Assembly (NCBI GenBank): GCA_900617975.1 | Contig: UZAE01014044.1 | Span: forward strand, 5,546 to 17,147 | Length of the DNA stretch: 11,602 bases | DNA from: Rodentolepis nana | Taxonomy: Eukaryota; Platyhelminthes; Cestoda; Cyclophyllidea; Hymenolepididae | Reading direction: 5' to 3' | Shown: positions 1 to 10,100 of the stretch, piece by piece | How the letters are laid out: every line of letters starts with the position of its first letter | How positions within the stretch are numbered: position 1 is the stretch's first letter | Translations under genes and position numbers: made by a program | The notes under the pieces: model-generated | Told to the model about the DNA's origin: nothing | Database searches by the model: none | What the model saw: the letters and a program-made list of their open reading frames with translations, nothing else

Positions 1-616
1 CTCCCTTTATTTGTGTTATCGTTCGAACTCAAATGTTTTTTTCTCCCCACCCCCCTCCTCCTCCAAACATTGCCAATCTGAACTCCTTTTACCTTCGCGC
101 CATGTTGTTTCGCTACGAAGACCTAAATTTCCATCACGTTTTCCTCTATCCCGACTTATTGTGTCATATTCTGCTTACAAAACGCCAGTTGTTTGTCCCG
201 ATTTTACTTTTGTTGCGCCTGAGGGTGGAGAGGGTGCCGGGGGGGGGGTTGAGGAGATTCTGGCGTGCTATGATATGGGGTGCGGGTAATTTATTCCGAA
301 AGAATCCATACTTCACTTACTTTAACTAATTGGGAAGAGGCTTAAGCCTCCTTTTTTTCGATACTTTTATGTCATTGATAGGTGGGGAGGAGGGAGGGGA
401 GATGAACGCAAGTGCGATTACCAAGAGATTCATTCTGAATTTAAGTGAATCGGAACAATCATCTCTGGGGTAAATTAGATGTCTTTAAACTAACGATCGA
501 ACCCATCCTTTCCTAGTTATTGCCCCTGGATTCCAAAATTGGAAGCGGTAGGGGGACTTAATGCGACCAGCTGCCAACAGCTAGCAGGGAGGTCATTCAC
601 AGGATATAATCAACGC
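1..616. other. intergenic stretch with C-rich and G-rich low-complexity tracts
   Basis: No credible gene is seen here. A pyrimidine-rich C tract lies at about 45-63, a run of ten G at 239-248, and a purine/G-rich block at 381-400 with closely spaced G runs that could form a quadruplex. Open frames across 11-329 are created by these low-complexity tracts and show no domain or splice structure. The rest is AT-rich, unremarkable sequence. Confidence 0.6.
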
Positions 617-632
617 CACGTTGGATAAGATT
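617..632. repeat. left target-site duplication of retroposon copy D
   Basis: The 16-bp string CACGTTGGATAAGATT occurs here and again at 795-810 with no mismatch. It brackets the retroposon piece at 633-794 exactly. Perfect 16-bp direct repeats at both edges are the signature of target-primed reverse transcription by a LINE machinery. Confidence 0.88.
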
Positions 633-794
633 GATTTATATCAAATGGCAGGCGTTTTGTTAGTTATCATAAGCTCTTTAGTTGGCTTCGGGCTTCGCAG
701 AGGTGAATGAGCATCAAAGTGAAAAAAGTCGAGTATATTCATATGGCAAAAATGTCTATCAATCGGTAATTGACTTCTGACTTCAAACTACCAT
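633..794 (-). mobile_element. SINE-like retroposon copy D, internally inverted (twin-primed)
   Basis: Positions 633-732 match the tail-side third of copies A-C in the same orientation, including the core strings CAAATGGCAGGCGTTTTG and TTCGGGCTTC. Positions 733-794 match the other end of the same element (copy C about 11358-11420) but are reverse-complemented. About 100 bp of the element between the two pieces is missing. The composite has 16-bp duplications on both sides, so it entered as one insertion rather than by later recombination. A 3' part in sense joined to an inverted 5' part is what twin priming during LINE-driven reverse transcription produces. Confidence 0.85.
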
Positions 795-810
795 CACGTT
801 GGATAAGATT
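795..810. repeat. right target-site duplication of retroposon copy D
   Basis: Exact 16-bp repeat of 617-632. It starts at the base after the inverted segment ends, which fixes the right boundary of the insertion. Confidence 0.88.
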
Positions 811-2316
811 ATTGCTTCAACACCTATCGTGAATAAGCTTTGAGACCAATGGGCAGTTTCTTTAATTAATGTGTCTTAGCAGAGAAGTAAGCCAAACAAG
901 GCATTTTCATAATTATAAGTGCATCGTATGAAGCTAAATTAATGAATATTGAAAAGTTATTACTTCAAAATTTGTACGCAGTAAATGAAATGGTCTTCGC
1001 AAGAAAACTGATCTGTTTGACGCTGCATGTCTGTCAAATTATATTCTCCCGTTTAGAAAATCCATTTACTTTCTCAAAAAATGCTGTTCTTATATACAAA
1101 TTATTTTATGATATGTCAAAGACGGAATGTTGGTACTTTTGTAAGTTAGCCGAGAAATAATCTCGAAATTTCCAAAATAAAGCGACCTCTCTGCGGTAAT
1201 TCCATGCGACAACAGTGTGGCGAAAGTTGTAGTTTTAGCATATTTTAAATTTCAAGGTCTGACGAACATAATTCACAAGCTTCCTTTAAAACTTTCTCCG
1301 TCTCATGAGCCTCTTTTGACAATACGGTCGGACCATGGTGCTCATTGATGAGTTTCGATATGTGAAGACAGACAAATTCCATTTACTAATTAATTGATTA
1401 TCACTTACGTAAAGCAATTTTGTTAACGCTGGGTTCAGTATTTCAAGTTTGGTTTAAAACGTCTGTAAATTAGTCGAGATGTGCGGAGACAAAAAAAACT
1501 AACATGGCTGAACCATGAAATTTCGTTCGAATTCGAGTAGTTTCGTGGTTGGGCCTTCCCATGGATTGTGCTCGGAGGTGGGGGGGACGATGTCGCGTGT
1601 ATATTGATCGTCCTGTCAACAGCTGTCAATAGTGTTGAGGTAGCATAGCCAAATAGGCAACGATTACATAGAAGGGAATTCGCACGTAGACATTTCTGAA
1701 GCTTTATTACATGTGGTACGAGCGTGAGATAAAACATGTAACTAAATTTAAAATTTTAAAATTACATTTTAATGCTGAAAATATGCTCGAAATCCCTGAC
1801 TAAATTAAAATTAATCATTTTGGGAAGAAAGGTAGTGTTTTTGCAAAATAAGTTACTGCATTTTTGTAAATGCGGGGTCAAAGAAGGAGATTTGAATGTC
1901 AAAAATGAACGAAAAGTGATGTCGAGAGAAAAATTCAGGAAGTGACTAATTGTAATTAAATATTTTTTGTACTACCGAACTTGCAGTTATGAATTAAAAA
2001 AAAACTATTTAACTTCTTGATTTTGAACAGGGCATAGGCATTCAAAGTTATTTGCCATTTCTTATCTACTACAATCTCTGGAGAGAGTCTAGTGTTACGC
2101 AATAAAAGAAAGAAAGAGCTTTCACATGTTCGCTTTGTATTAAAATTTTGATTCCATCAATGACAATTGAGTAAATATCTGCGCATAATAGATGTGCTCC
2201 ATGATAAAAGGGGGTCTAGTTAGGAGCAAGTATCGAAAGTGTTCAGAGTGAATCTGATACACAACTCAGCATGTCATGAGATAAGCAACTCTAGCATGAC
2301 TAAAGCAGAGCCCTCT
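811..2316. other. AT-rich intergenic DNA, no gene recognised
   Basis: I see no gene here. Open frames at 942-1160 (plus) and 1435-1737 (minus) are uninterrupted but have no recognisable motif, no splice context and AT-driven composition, so I do not call them. A short G-rich patch lies at about 1569-1588 and a small hairpin (stem CGAGA/TCTCG) at 1151-1165. Confidence 0.5.
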
Positions 2317-2380
2317 CGACCAATCAATGACAAAAGTCAGGACGACCAATCAACGGGCAAAGTCATAACATGGTTATATA
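2317..2380 (+). promoter_or_regulatory. possible promoter: two CCAAT-containing repeats followed by a TATA-like string
   Basis: A 23-bp unit starting CGACCAATCAA occurs at 2317-2339 and again at 2343-2365, with about 19 of 23 positions identical. Each copy holds a CCAAT box. About 25 bp after the second CCAAT is TATATA at 2375-2380. The order CCAAT, CCAAT, TATA resembles a polymerase II core promoter, but the nearest supported coding exon starts about 1.6 kb downstream. It could therefore serve a non-coding 5' exon, another transcript, or nothing. Confidence 0.25.
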
Positions 2381-2697
2381 GTGTTTATTATAATTGAGTT
2401 ATATATGACTAAACACATACTAAATAAACGTGTTTTACGGCATATGTCTGTTTCCTCTTTACTTTTGAGGTAGCGTCATTTGATCAAAACAAATCCGGTA
2501 ATCGAATTCAATGTTCACTCTGCCTGAAACCGATGGGGCTTAAACAGGCTAGCTTACTCATAAATCATTTAATTAAGAAAAGTGCAAAAATATTCGCATT
2601 AAGGTTATTAGTGATGGGGTTATGGCTAAGGTAGTGAAAGCAACTAGTCCTTACGAGCGGAGCAATTAATACTAAGGCATTGACTAAACCTCAATAA

Positions 2698-2719
2698 CCC
2701 CCCCCCCCCCCCCCCCCCC
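2698..2719. repeat. poly-C tract, 22 bases
   Basis: Uninterrupted run of 22 C in AT-rich flanks. The length is prone to polymerase and assembly error, so the exact count is uncertain. Confidence 0.95.
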
Positions 2720-2885
2720 TACTAGGTAACTACTTCCAAACTTAGCTAAGATACCTCAAAACTATTAAAGAAACTGAGGATTTATTGTGGTGTTGTGTTA
2801 CTGAAACAGAGTTTAGTTATTATAATATTATTTTTACTACTTTGGCAGTGCAGTTACTTCGCAGTGAGATCTCTACACGCACAAC

Positions 2886-2969
2886 GCACCTGCATTCAGA
2901 AGTACGGCCGGATGTTCCAAACTGTTTGAGCACGCATGAGGTTCTCTTGTTAATCATTTCAACGTTGTG
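2886..2969. repeat. diverged short repeat, copy 1
   Basis: The segment ending ACGTTGTG (2962-2969) resembles 3331-3412. The clearest part is 2914-2969, where the strings TTCCAAACTGTTTGAG and CAACGTTGTG have close counterparts in copy 2. Over about 56 bases I estimate 70 to 75 percent identity by eye, with small gaps. Both copies are in the same orientation, about 440 bp apart. It may be an old duplication or two members of an old dispersed repeat. Confidence 0.5.
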
Positions 2970-3330
2970 ATCTAAATAAATATTTAAAATACAAAATTCT
3001 GAAAACCAATTATTTGCCATTGATAATAAGCTGTACAAATTCTTTATATGTAAACGAGAGGGTGATGTAGTATTCTTATAGAACTTATTTGAAAGTCTAG
3101 CGGTTTCAGTGACTCATAGACTCATTAATAAGGTATTAATTACATGCCAAACACAAACTGCAATAATACTTTTTACCCAAAACAAAGAATTATTAGGAAG
3201 TAAACGCATTAAACGTGATTGAATGTTTAAGCAGTAATAAAATGCTTAGTCGTTAAAGTAAAACAAGTTCTTAGATAACGATTCAAAGACTATTGATTAT
3301 TTGATGGACGACCTGACGACAATACATGCA

Positions 3331-3412
3331 CCCCACGCAATCAGTAACATCACACCTTCCAGACTGTTCGAGTGCGCACGAAATTTCTCTGTTTAGCCTT
3401 TAGAACGTTGTG
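3331..3412. repeat. diverged short repeat, copy 2
   Basis: Direct-orientation counterpart of 2886-2969. The best part is 3356-3412, with TTCCAGACTGTTCGAG near its start and GAACGTTGTG at its end. Similarity fades beyond these limits. I see no coding potential or terminal duplications. Confidence 0.5.
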
Positions 3413-4018
3413 CACTCTACACGGTGATTAATGCGCTGCGGCTTAAAATGTTAATGTCATGTAATTGACCAAATATAGTAAATCAAAGTTAATGTTCCAT
3501 AAATGTTCAGTAAATGAACTGAAGATAAATTTAAATCCGAATTTAATTTTCAAAAGTTAATCAAGACCTTTAATCTAACTTAATGTAATAATCTCTAAGG
3601 GATAACGAGCCTTATCTGTGACTTTCCTTCGAGAGCTATTACCAAGCACTGTCGATTAAAATAATTTCAGTATTAGAAACCGGAACTGCCTGTTCACTAG
3701 ACAGCTCCAAAAGGCCTAAAGTGGCAAAGAAGAAGAGTAATAATCGATTTGTCGACAACCCCTATAGACACAAACCGCCTAACTAAGCCACATTTTACCA
3801 ACAAGTTGCTTCTTTACCATATTGCGTTAATACGCAAAATACCTTACCGTAAAAAATGATTAAATTAATTTTTTAAAATTACATCATTAAGAATTATAAA
3901 TAAGCGTTTACGCTATTTAAAATTCATTTATATGTTCGTTTAAACGCTTTGAATAAACCGCGTTTATATAATTTTTTCGATTTCACCTGATAATGTTCTA
4001 ATTGGTTAATAAAAAATT
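3413..4018 (+). other. AT-rich upstream region of the ankyrin-like gene
   Basis: No coding feature is seen. The last 180 bases before the start codon are extremely AT-rich. They hold a 9-bp inverted repeat, AAGCGTTTA at 3902-3910 and TAAACGCTT at 3941-3949, and a TATATA string at 3965-3970, about 50 bases before the ATG. There is no AG dinucleotide between 3904 and 4019. A cis- or trans-splice acceptor therefore cannot lie in the last 114 bases, and the first coding exon should include this stretch or begin transcription within it. The promoter role is an inference. Confidence 0.35.
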
Positions 4019-4190
4019 ATGAATATTTTCATAGACAAAAGTTTATCTGATTGTATAGAAAAAGGTTTATGGAATGAACTGCAAGAAAAGATTCCAAGTT
4101 TAGATAATCTTGATACCCTATGCTATATATCTCACATCGCTCTATCATTAAAGAAATATGACTTTCTCTCATCAGCAATATCAAGAGAAG
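4019..4190 (+). CDS. exon 1 (start codon, residues 1-57)
   Basis: The frame begins with MNIFIDKSL and ends at residue 57 (E) plus one base (phase 1). The intron starts GTTGAT, and the unspliced frame meets TGA at once, so splicing is required. The content is mostly alpha-helical, with alternating leucines and charged residues. Intron 1 is only 32 nt (4191-4222) and ends TTTCCTAG. Confidence 0.85.
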
Positions 4191-7100
4191 GTTGATTTTG
4201 TACTATAAAAATTATTTCCTAGGATTTCCCTTTTATCAAAAGATTAATTATGAAGGGTTATTTTTGGTATGTTAATCAAATTCATGCTTTAATTGTCCAA
4301 AATTGAAATGTAGCCCATTTTACTCCGTGCGGTTCACCTTCGAGATCTGCGTGCCTGTGATATTCTACTTTCTTCGGGCGCTTTAGCACTGTGTTGTGCG
4401 CAGAAATGTTCAACCAACTGTTCCGATATTTTGGATATTCTCTTTGAACCAGCGGGAGATAGTGATCTTTCAATTTCTGATGTCTCCTGTCTGCTCATAT
4501 CATACTGGAGTGAGTTTACTTTATGTCCATGTTTACTTTACCCATTTTATTGTCTTTTACGGCTATTTTTGTTTTTGTTTTAGCAAAGTTCTTGCAGAGT
4601 AAGTAGTCGCTATTTTACTCTACTTCGACCTAGAAATATTTGCTGCATCTAAATCCAATAATGCTGGTGCTGTCGGCAGTCTTCTTGAGGAATTCAAAGC
4701 GAAATGCTGTACATTTCGCAGATATACTGATCTCTGCATTTACTTTGATCCCATGGTATATGAAGATCTTCGAGAATTCACTCTTCTCTGTATGGATCCA
4801 CATTTGGTTCCATTCCGTCAAAATCGGATTCCATCGGATGTTACACCATCCTCGGCAAAATCTTTCTTCAATATGGTTGCTGAAGGAGCCGGTAAGGCTT
4901 TTAGCGCCTTCTTGTCTGTTGGTGAACAAATTGTGGGAGGTGGAATCGGTGATAGAAATTGTATGGAAACAGATTTGCTGGCCAGGCGTATACGAAATGT
5001 CATGACGCAGTTAACCCAACAGTACCTCAACGCGATGCTTATTTCGTACGTCTTTGCTACTTTAATATTGATTTAAGTATTTCCATGAATTCTTATACGA
5101 GGAAACTTTGTCCTATTGTAATATTCATTTTTCCTGATTAGTATAATTGTAATTCTGGAATATTTGAGCCATAGTTTCGATTGTGAGTGAAATGATACCA
5201 TTTTCATTTGGAAAGACCTGTACAATTGTAACTGTAGTGTGATTGTTCATGCTCATTCAGATGGTCTATTGGGGGGTAGTTTGTGTCATTATTTTCTTGC
5301 TACAAATCGTTTGGCCTACTGTCTATTTATTCAATTCATTCAATTTGTTTTCCTTTCCATTTTTACTTATTTTTGTTCTTTGCGTAATCAAAATAGGAAC
5401 CAGTGCATTCAGTCAGTGATCCTAGCTGCTATTTAAAATCCTCGCTTAATTATATTATTATCGTTTGACAAATTATTGAACTATTAATTCCGTTTTTGAA
5501 TCTAAGCTGTTTAATGCATATAAATATGTGGTATCTTTCATCGATGTTGACACGGTTTGCATTAAGTTAGATGATTAAAATTGCCTCACCATTTGTTTCC
5601 CATTTTGCATCTTATAATTGTTGTCTTAAATCCTCCTTTCACCTGATTTTTTGGCTCTGATAATGGTATTACCCATGAGACTGATAGGTGTTTTAACAAA
5701 AAAACAGTGAAGCCTTCCAACGGGGCCTATAGAGATGCCCGTCAATTGCATCGATCACAATTATACTTGAAATTCAAGTTCACCATTTGCCCCCCCCCCC
5801 CCCCCAATTATCGTGTGAGTTGAAGATTTGGACGGATGGTCTCTAGTCGTTTATGTTTTTTTAGCTTTTTTTTAAATTGATACATTCAACTACTTATTGA
5901 CTAATATCCGCGGTCAATTCGTAATAATGATTTCTTGAAGAAATAAATGGACTTTTGTTTGTGATATATGTTCCTCTTCTGTTATTTTCGATCTTTCATC
6001 AATCCAAACACCTCTGTTATGGCTACATTAATGCTTCCGGAAAAGCATACAATTATATGATTTACCATGTTATGCAGTAGGCATTCGGATGTATTGACAT
6101 TTTTAGCTAGACCTGTCACTTTTATGGACTCCTAATTCAATATTCTTCTATATTTTGTCGAATGGTCGATAGTGGTTGCTGCTTTTTTGTGATTGAGAGT
6201 TCACCATAGATGTCCTAATGTCCATTTTAATGAAAGTTATTAGTTTCTATCCAGGGCACTCTTTAGCTAAATATGTAATACGTCTATCAACAAATATGCG
6301 TAAAACTCCGAAATCAGAGGTTGATAGATAAGTCATTTGGAAAACCATTTCGATTGATCAAATTTTTAGCTAAAACTTGCCTTTTGTTTTTCAGTTAATT
6401 TGTTACAAAGAACCAATTAAAGTTTATGTTTAGGGTCTAATTTGGACAGTGATATTAGATTAATAGGAATGGTATTTATTTATTCCAAATGGTAGGCGTT
6501 TTGATAGATATCATTAGCCATTTAGCTGACTTCAGGCTTCACAGAGGGAAGGTTCATCAAAGTGGCAGAAAGTCGAGGGGTGGGGAACGGAAGAGCGATT
6601 CACAGATGTAAACGAGGCAGACAAACACAAAGGTAGAGAAAAAGGTAAGGTGAGTACTGTGAAAGGGGTCGAATATGACAACCAGGGGGGTCGTGGTAGT
6701 TTGAAGTCAGAAGTTAAATGCCGGTTAATAGACTTTTTTGCCGTATGAGTATACGTTGCCCAGGGTGCACCACGTATAGGTAAGTCTATCGCACACCCCA
6801 TTAATGGGATTGGTAAATGTCTACATAACCTTGCAAGTGGTATTGTTTATTGGATGTCTTTTCTTTTCAAGTGCCATTGAAAGAGCTGACCTCCCAATCA
6901 TCCATATACTTCTGGATTTCGGCTTCAGACTTCAGGGAGTCCCACGGCCTTCCATGTGCTTTCCAAATGCGGTGGATATTTCAACTGTTGTCAAGAGAGA
7001 AAATAGTTTAGAAACTCGAAGAAATCCATTAGAATGGCGTCTGGAAACTCCAGGAGGTCCTGATTGGTTGTTGACTGCCTTGCAGACCGCCGAAGATACG

Positions 7101-10100
7101 CCTATTTTGGCCGCAATTCGCAAGAACCTTCTTCAGGAGGATGTCTTTGATCAACTCCTCAAAGTGAGTATACAGCCATCATAATATTTATTCAATAATA
7201 TATCTTTAGTCATTTTCTCAGAACTCAACTCCACAACTTCATCACTTCCATTGAAATTTCCTGAGTGCGAAGTTCTACTAATGATGAGAACCCCTTAGTG
7301 AAATGAGTAGTCGATGCGTCTATGCTTAAATCGATGAATTTTCTATAATTGTGTTTATACATACCAAATATCAGCATATTTTTCAATTAGCGAATCGTTT
7401 CGATGCCTTCTTCATAAAAGTTTCAAGTTGTTATGAGAAGTAGGATGGGTGTTTGTTACCCAGTAGATTCAGCCCTCCACGTGGACTTTGCAAGAAAGGA
7501 TCTACTTAATCCTATTATCACTAGTTATCAGATAATCACATATCGGAAATAATCCATTGAGTGAAAAGTTGGGCATCAATGAATAAAACTGGCGCCTGAA
7601 AGTCATCATTAGAGGGGAAAAGGGAGGTGGCGGAATGCGAGTTTCCGAACACAATGACCTCTTTTGGAGAAAGCGTACATCGGCAAGTTCCAGCACTATT
7701 TGAGAGAATGGCAAACTTGTGCAAATAGGATTTTTTGCCTTGTCTTGACCTGCTTGCGTTGACCTGTCATAATCTGATTTACCTGTGCTACATTTCGCTC
7801 AGTCCTGTTCCACTTGAGAGAGATTGTGTGCGCGTGTGTGCTAGTCACATTTTTCTCAAATTCACCACTTGAGTATCTTCCTAGTTAATTTTACATATTT
7901 GAGCTGGCTTATGTGTTGAACGGGGCGCGAATATTATGAACCAGGCTTACAACCCTTTGCCAGCTAATTCGGGGCTTGTGTTTTTGTTAACTCTTCCTAG
8001 CGAACCGTTCCCTGCAGGTGGTTTATCTACTTTTTTCAGCCTGCCAGATATATTTTTCTCTCTGTGGTTGTAGAAGACACAACTTGAACTTTTTCATTTA
8101 GTAATGTTCATTGAAACTCCTTTTAATTGTCTGCCCATAATTGAGTCTAATTGAGTAAAGTAAAGTGGGGGGGGGGCTTTCTTGGTTGGCCAGTTTCACG
8201 CTCTTTTAACAGCATCTACTAGACAAGGGGGCCGGCTGGAGGGAGATCTTGGGCACGCTGAATTCATCTCCAATTTCAAGTGGTGTGACTGACTGGATTA
8301 AGCCTATTCTCTCATGTATACGCTCTATCGAGTTCTCCAAGTACCACTGTCCTTATATTTACCATGGTGTTTACTTCTCAGCCATTATTTTCTAAACATA
8401 GTTAAGCTTCTCCATTTAGTGGAAATTAATGCCTATTTCCATTTGGTAAAAAGTAAAATTAGTAACTCATTAGAGCAAACTCTTTTTAGAATTGCAGTCA
8501 TGTGTTAATCCTTTAAAGCCCTGGTAGACCGTACGCGGTCCTCTTTCAAAATATGCTCCACAGGTACTAGACTCGTAATAGAAGGCGCGCTATTGCCTTT
8601 TGAAACATGTCCAAAGCGTCTATGATCTTCGCCTGATATCCCACCAAAACTCATCTTGTCGACGTCATCAGGCTGCTGCTGTGGGACGCGCGTGAGTGCG
8701 GTTGGGTACATTTTTCAAAGAATAATTTGGGTTAAATCAGGCTGTCTGCACTATTAAAGTAGCACTTATCAATTTACCCTTGACATTGATTGATTGGTCA
8801 GCGGTACAGTTCAAGATCACAAATTTGGGCGGTTTGTTTTGTTTTGTTTTGTTTTTTTTTGACTGCTAATACTTGTGTGTGTGTATTGTCTTGCAACTCT
8901 CTAGGAGGGAGGGCACTTGTTGCTGCTTCCTGGAGCGGGAGGCATCCTGCCGATTCATCTAATGGCTGCCTTGGGGCGAATTGAAATGCTCTCCGCGGTG
9001 CTCCACTTAAATGATCCAAGGTAGAATTTTCCGTTGTATTCTCTCTCTCTCTCTCTCGCAAACACACTCACTCATACCCACCCACTTATCTTAACACACT
9101 TTTTTAACTCCATTTTCTACTCGAACACACCCGAGGTGTGTAATTGAAGTACTAATTGATTGATTTTACAGACTAACGGTAGTATATAAACACTATAACT
9201 TGTAAAATATGGGCTTTAAATATTGTACTGTTTGGATTAATTTCACCCCTCTTATCTATTCATTTATTTATTTAAAATAATCTGTTATTGTTTGGATTGC
9301 GCAAGACCATACCTTGCCCGCTCTGCAATTCCTTTTTTTTCATTGGCAAAATTGGCTCCATCCTCGAGATCTAATTAAAAACCTTGCAATCTTATATAGC
9401 TTCCTTTAAGCCACCAGATATCAAGGGCGCTTTGGGAGATTGGTATTAAAAAGATAATGACAAAGACAAATCTATTGAAAGTGAGGAAAGGTTCTTCATG
9501 CGGATGGGGTCTATCATAGCTCAATTACTACACACTAATTCAATTCCGATTGCTCTAGCTGTGAAGTTCCCAGTCAAGAGAAATCTTTCAAGAATTAATG
9601 AAATAGTAAGTTGCTTATTGGGTGCTGCGGTATCACTGCTCAAATAGAAGCTTCGAGTTTCTCATTTTTGGACGCTTCGAATCGTACAAAAGTCCATGAT
9701 TATTAGAATGTCTCTTATCGAAATATAATTCCACTTATTGATAGTAAGTTCTTTTGAGAAGTGAGCACTAGCACAATCACCAACCACCCCTATAGGGCTA
9801 AAATATGTATTTATTTCAAATGGCAGGCGTTTTGATGGTTATCATTAGCCCTTTAGTTGACTTCGGGCTTCAAAGAGAGGAGGAGGAACATCTAAGTGAG
9901 ATAAATTCAAGAGGTTGAAGAGAAGGGTGCTTCACAGATGCAAAAGAGACAGACAGACACAAAGGCAGAGAAAAGGTAGGATGAGTACTGTGAAAGTGGA
10001 CTATGGCAGAAAGGGGGTCATGGTTGTTTAAAGTCAGAAGTCAACTGTCAGTTTATAGACTTTTGACCTATGAGTATACGTTGCCCAGGGTACACCACGT

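Larger units (their letters stand above)
5046..6871 (+). other. intron 5 (1826 bp) carrying retroposon copy A
   Basis: GTACGT to TTTTCAAG. It contains a 16-C run (5790-5805) and retroposon copy A (6475-6799), which ends only 72 bp before exon 6. The rest is AT/T-rich and shows no conserved-looking frame. An open frame at 5239-5436 has no splice or domain support. Confidence 0.8.
7164..8904 (+). other. intron 6 (1741 bp), possibly split by a microexon
   Basis: GTGAGT to CTCTCTAG. It holds a GT/GC-rich microsatellite near 7826-7840, a ten-G run (8167-8176), a CpG-rich block open on the minus strand (8505-8711), a (GTTTT)n-like repeat (8832-8860) and a short (GT)n stretch just before the acceptor. 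A 27-nt in-phase microexon candidate lies at 8074-8100. Confidence 0.75.

Noticed and set aside
11..329. Two overlapping open frames on the plus strand at the left edge
   Set aside because: They run through C-rich and G-rich low-complexity tracts and show no domain, splice site or initiator support.
1435..1737. 100-codon open frame on the minus strand
   Set aside because: No motif is recognised, the composition is mixed and part of it comes from a G-rich patch. It has no gene context.
4640..5005. 121-codon plus-strand frame, and minus-strand frames at 4630-4929 and 4818-5030
   Set aside because: All are shadows of exon 5, whose own frame is fixed by phase from both neighbouring exons.
6475..6799. 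tRNA-derived Pol III promoter in the SINE-like element
   Set aside because: I looked for A- and B-box patterns on both strands and found no convincing pair; GACTTCGGGCTTC is only loosely B-box-like.
6532..6801. 89-codon minus-strand frame inside copy A as a protein gene
   Set aside because: Its ATG straddles the insertion junction and no equivalent frame is apparent in copies B and C.
6804..7184. 126-codon frame starting with a hydrophobic, signal-peptide-like stretch
   Set aside because: The first 23 residues are intron 5 sequence, partly from the duplication flanking copy A. The real exon begins at 6872 behind a strong acceptor, and the last residues run past the donor at 7164.
9178..9184. 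7-nt microexon ACTAACG behind TTTTACAG
   Set aside because: It would leave in phase 0, incompatible with exon 9, and seven bases is too little evidence.
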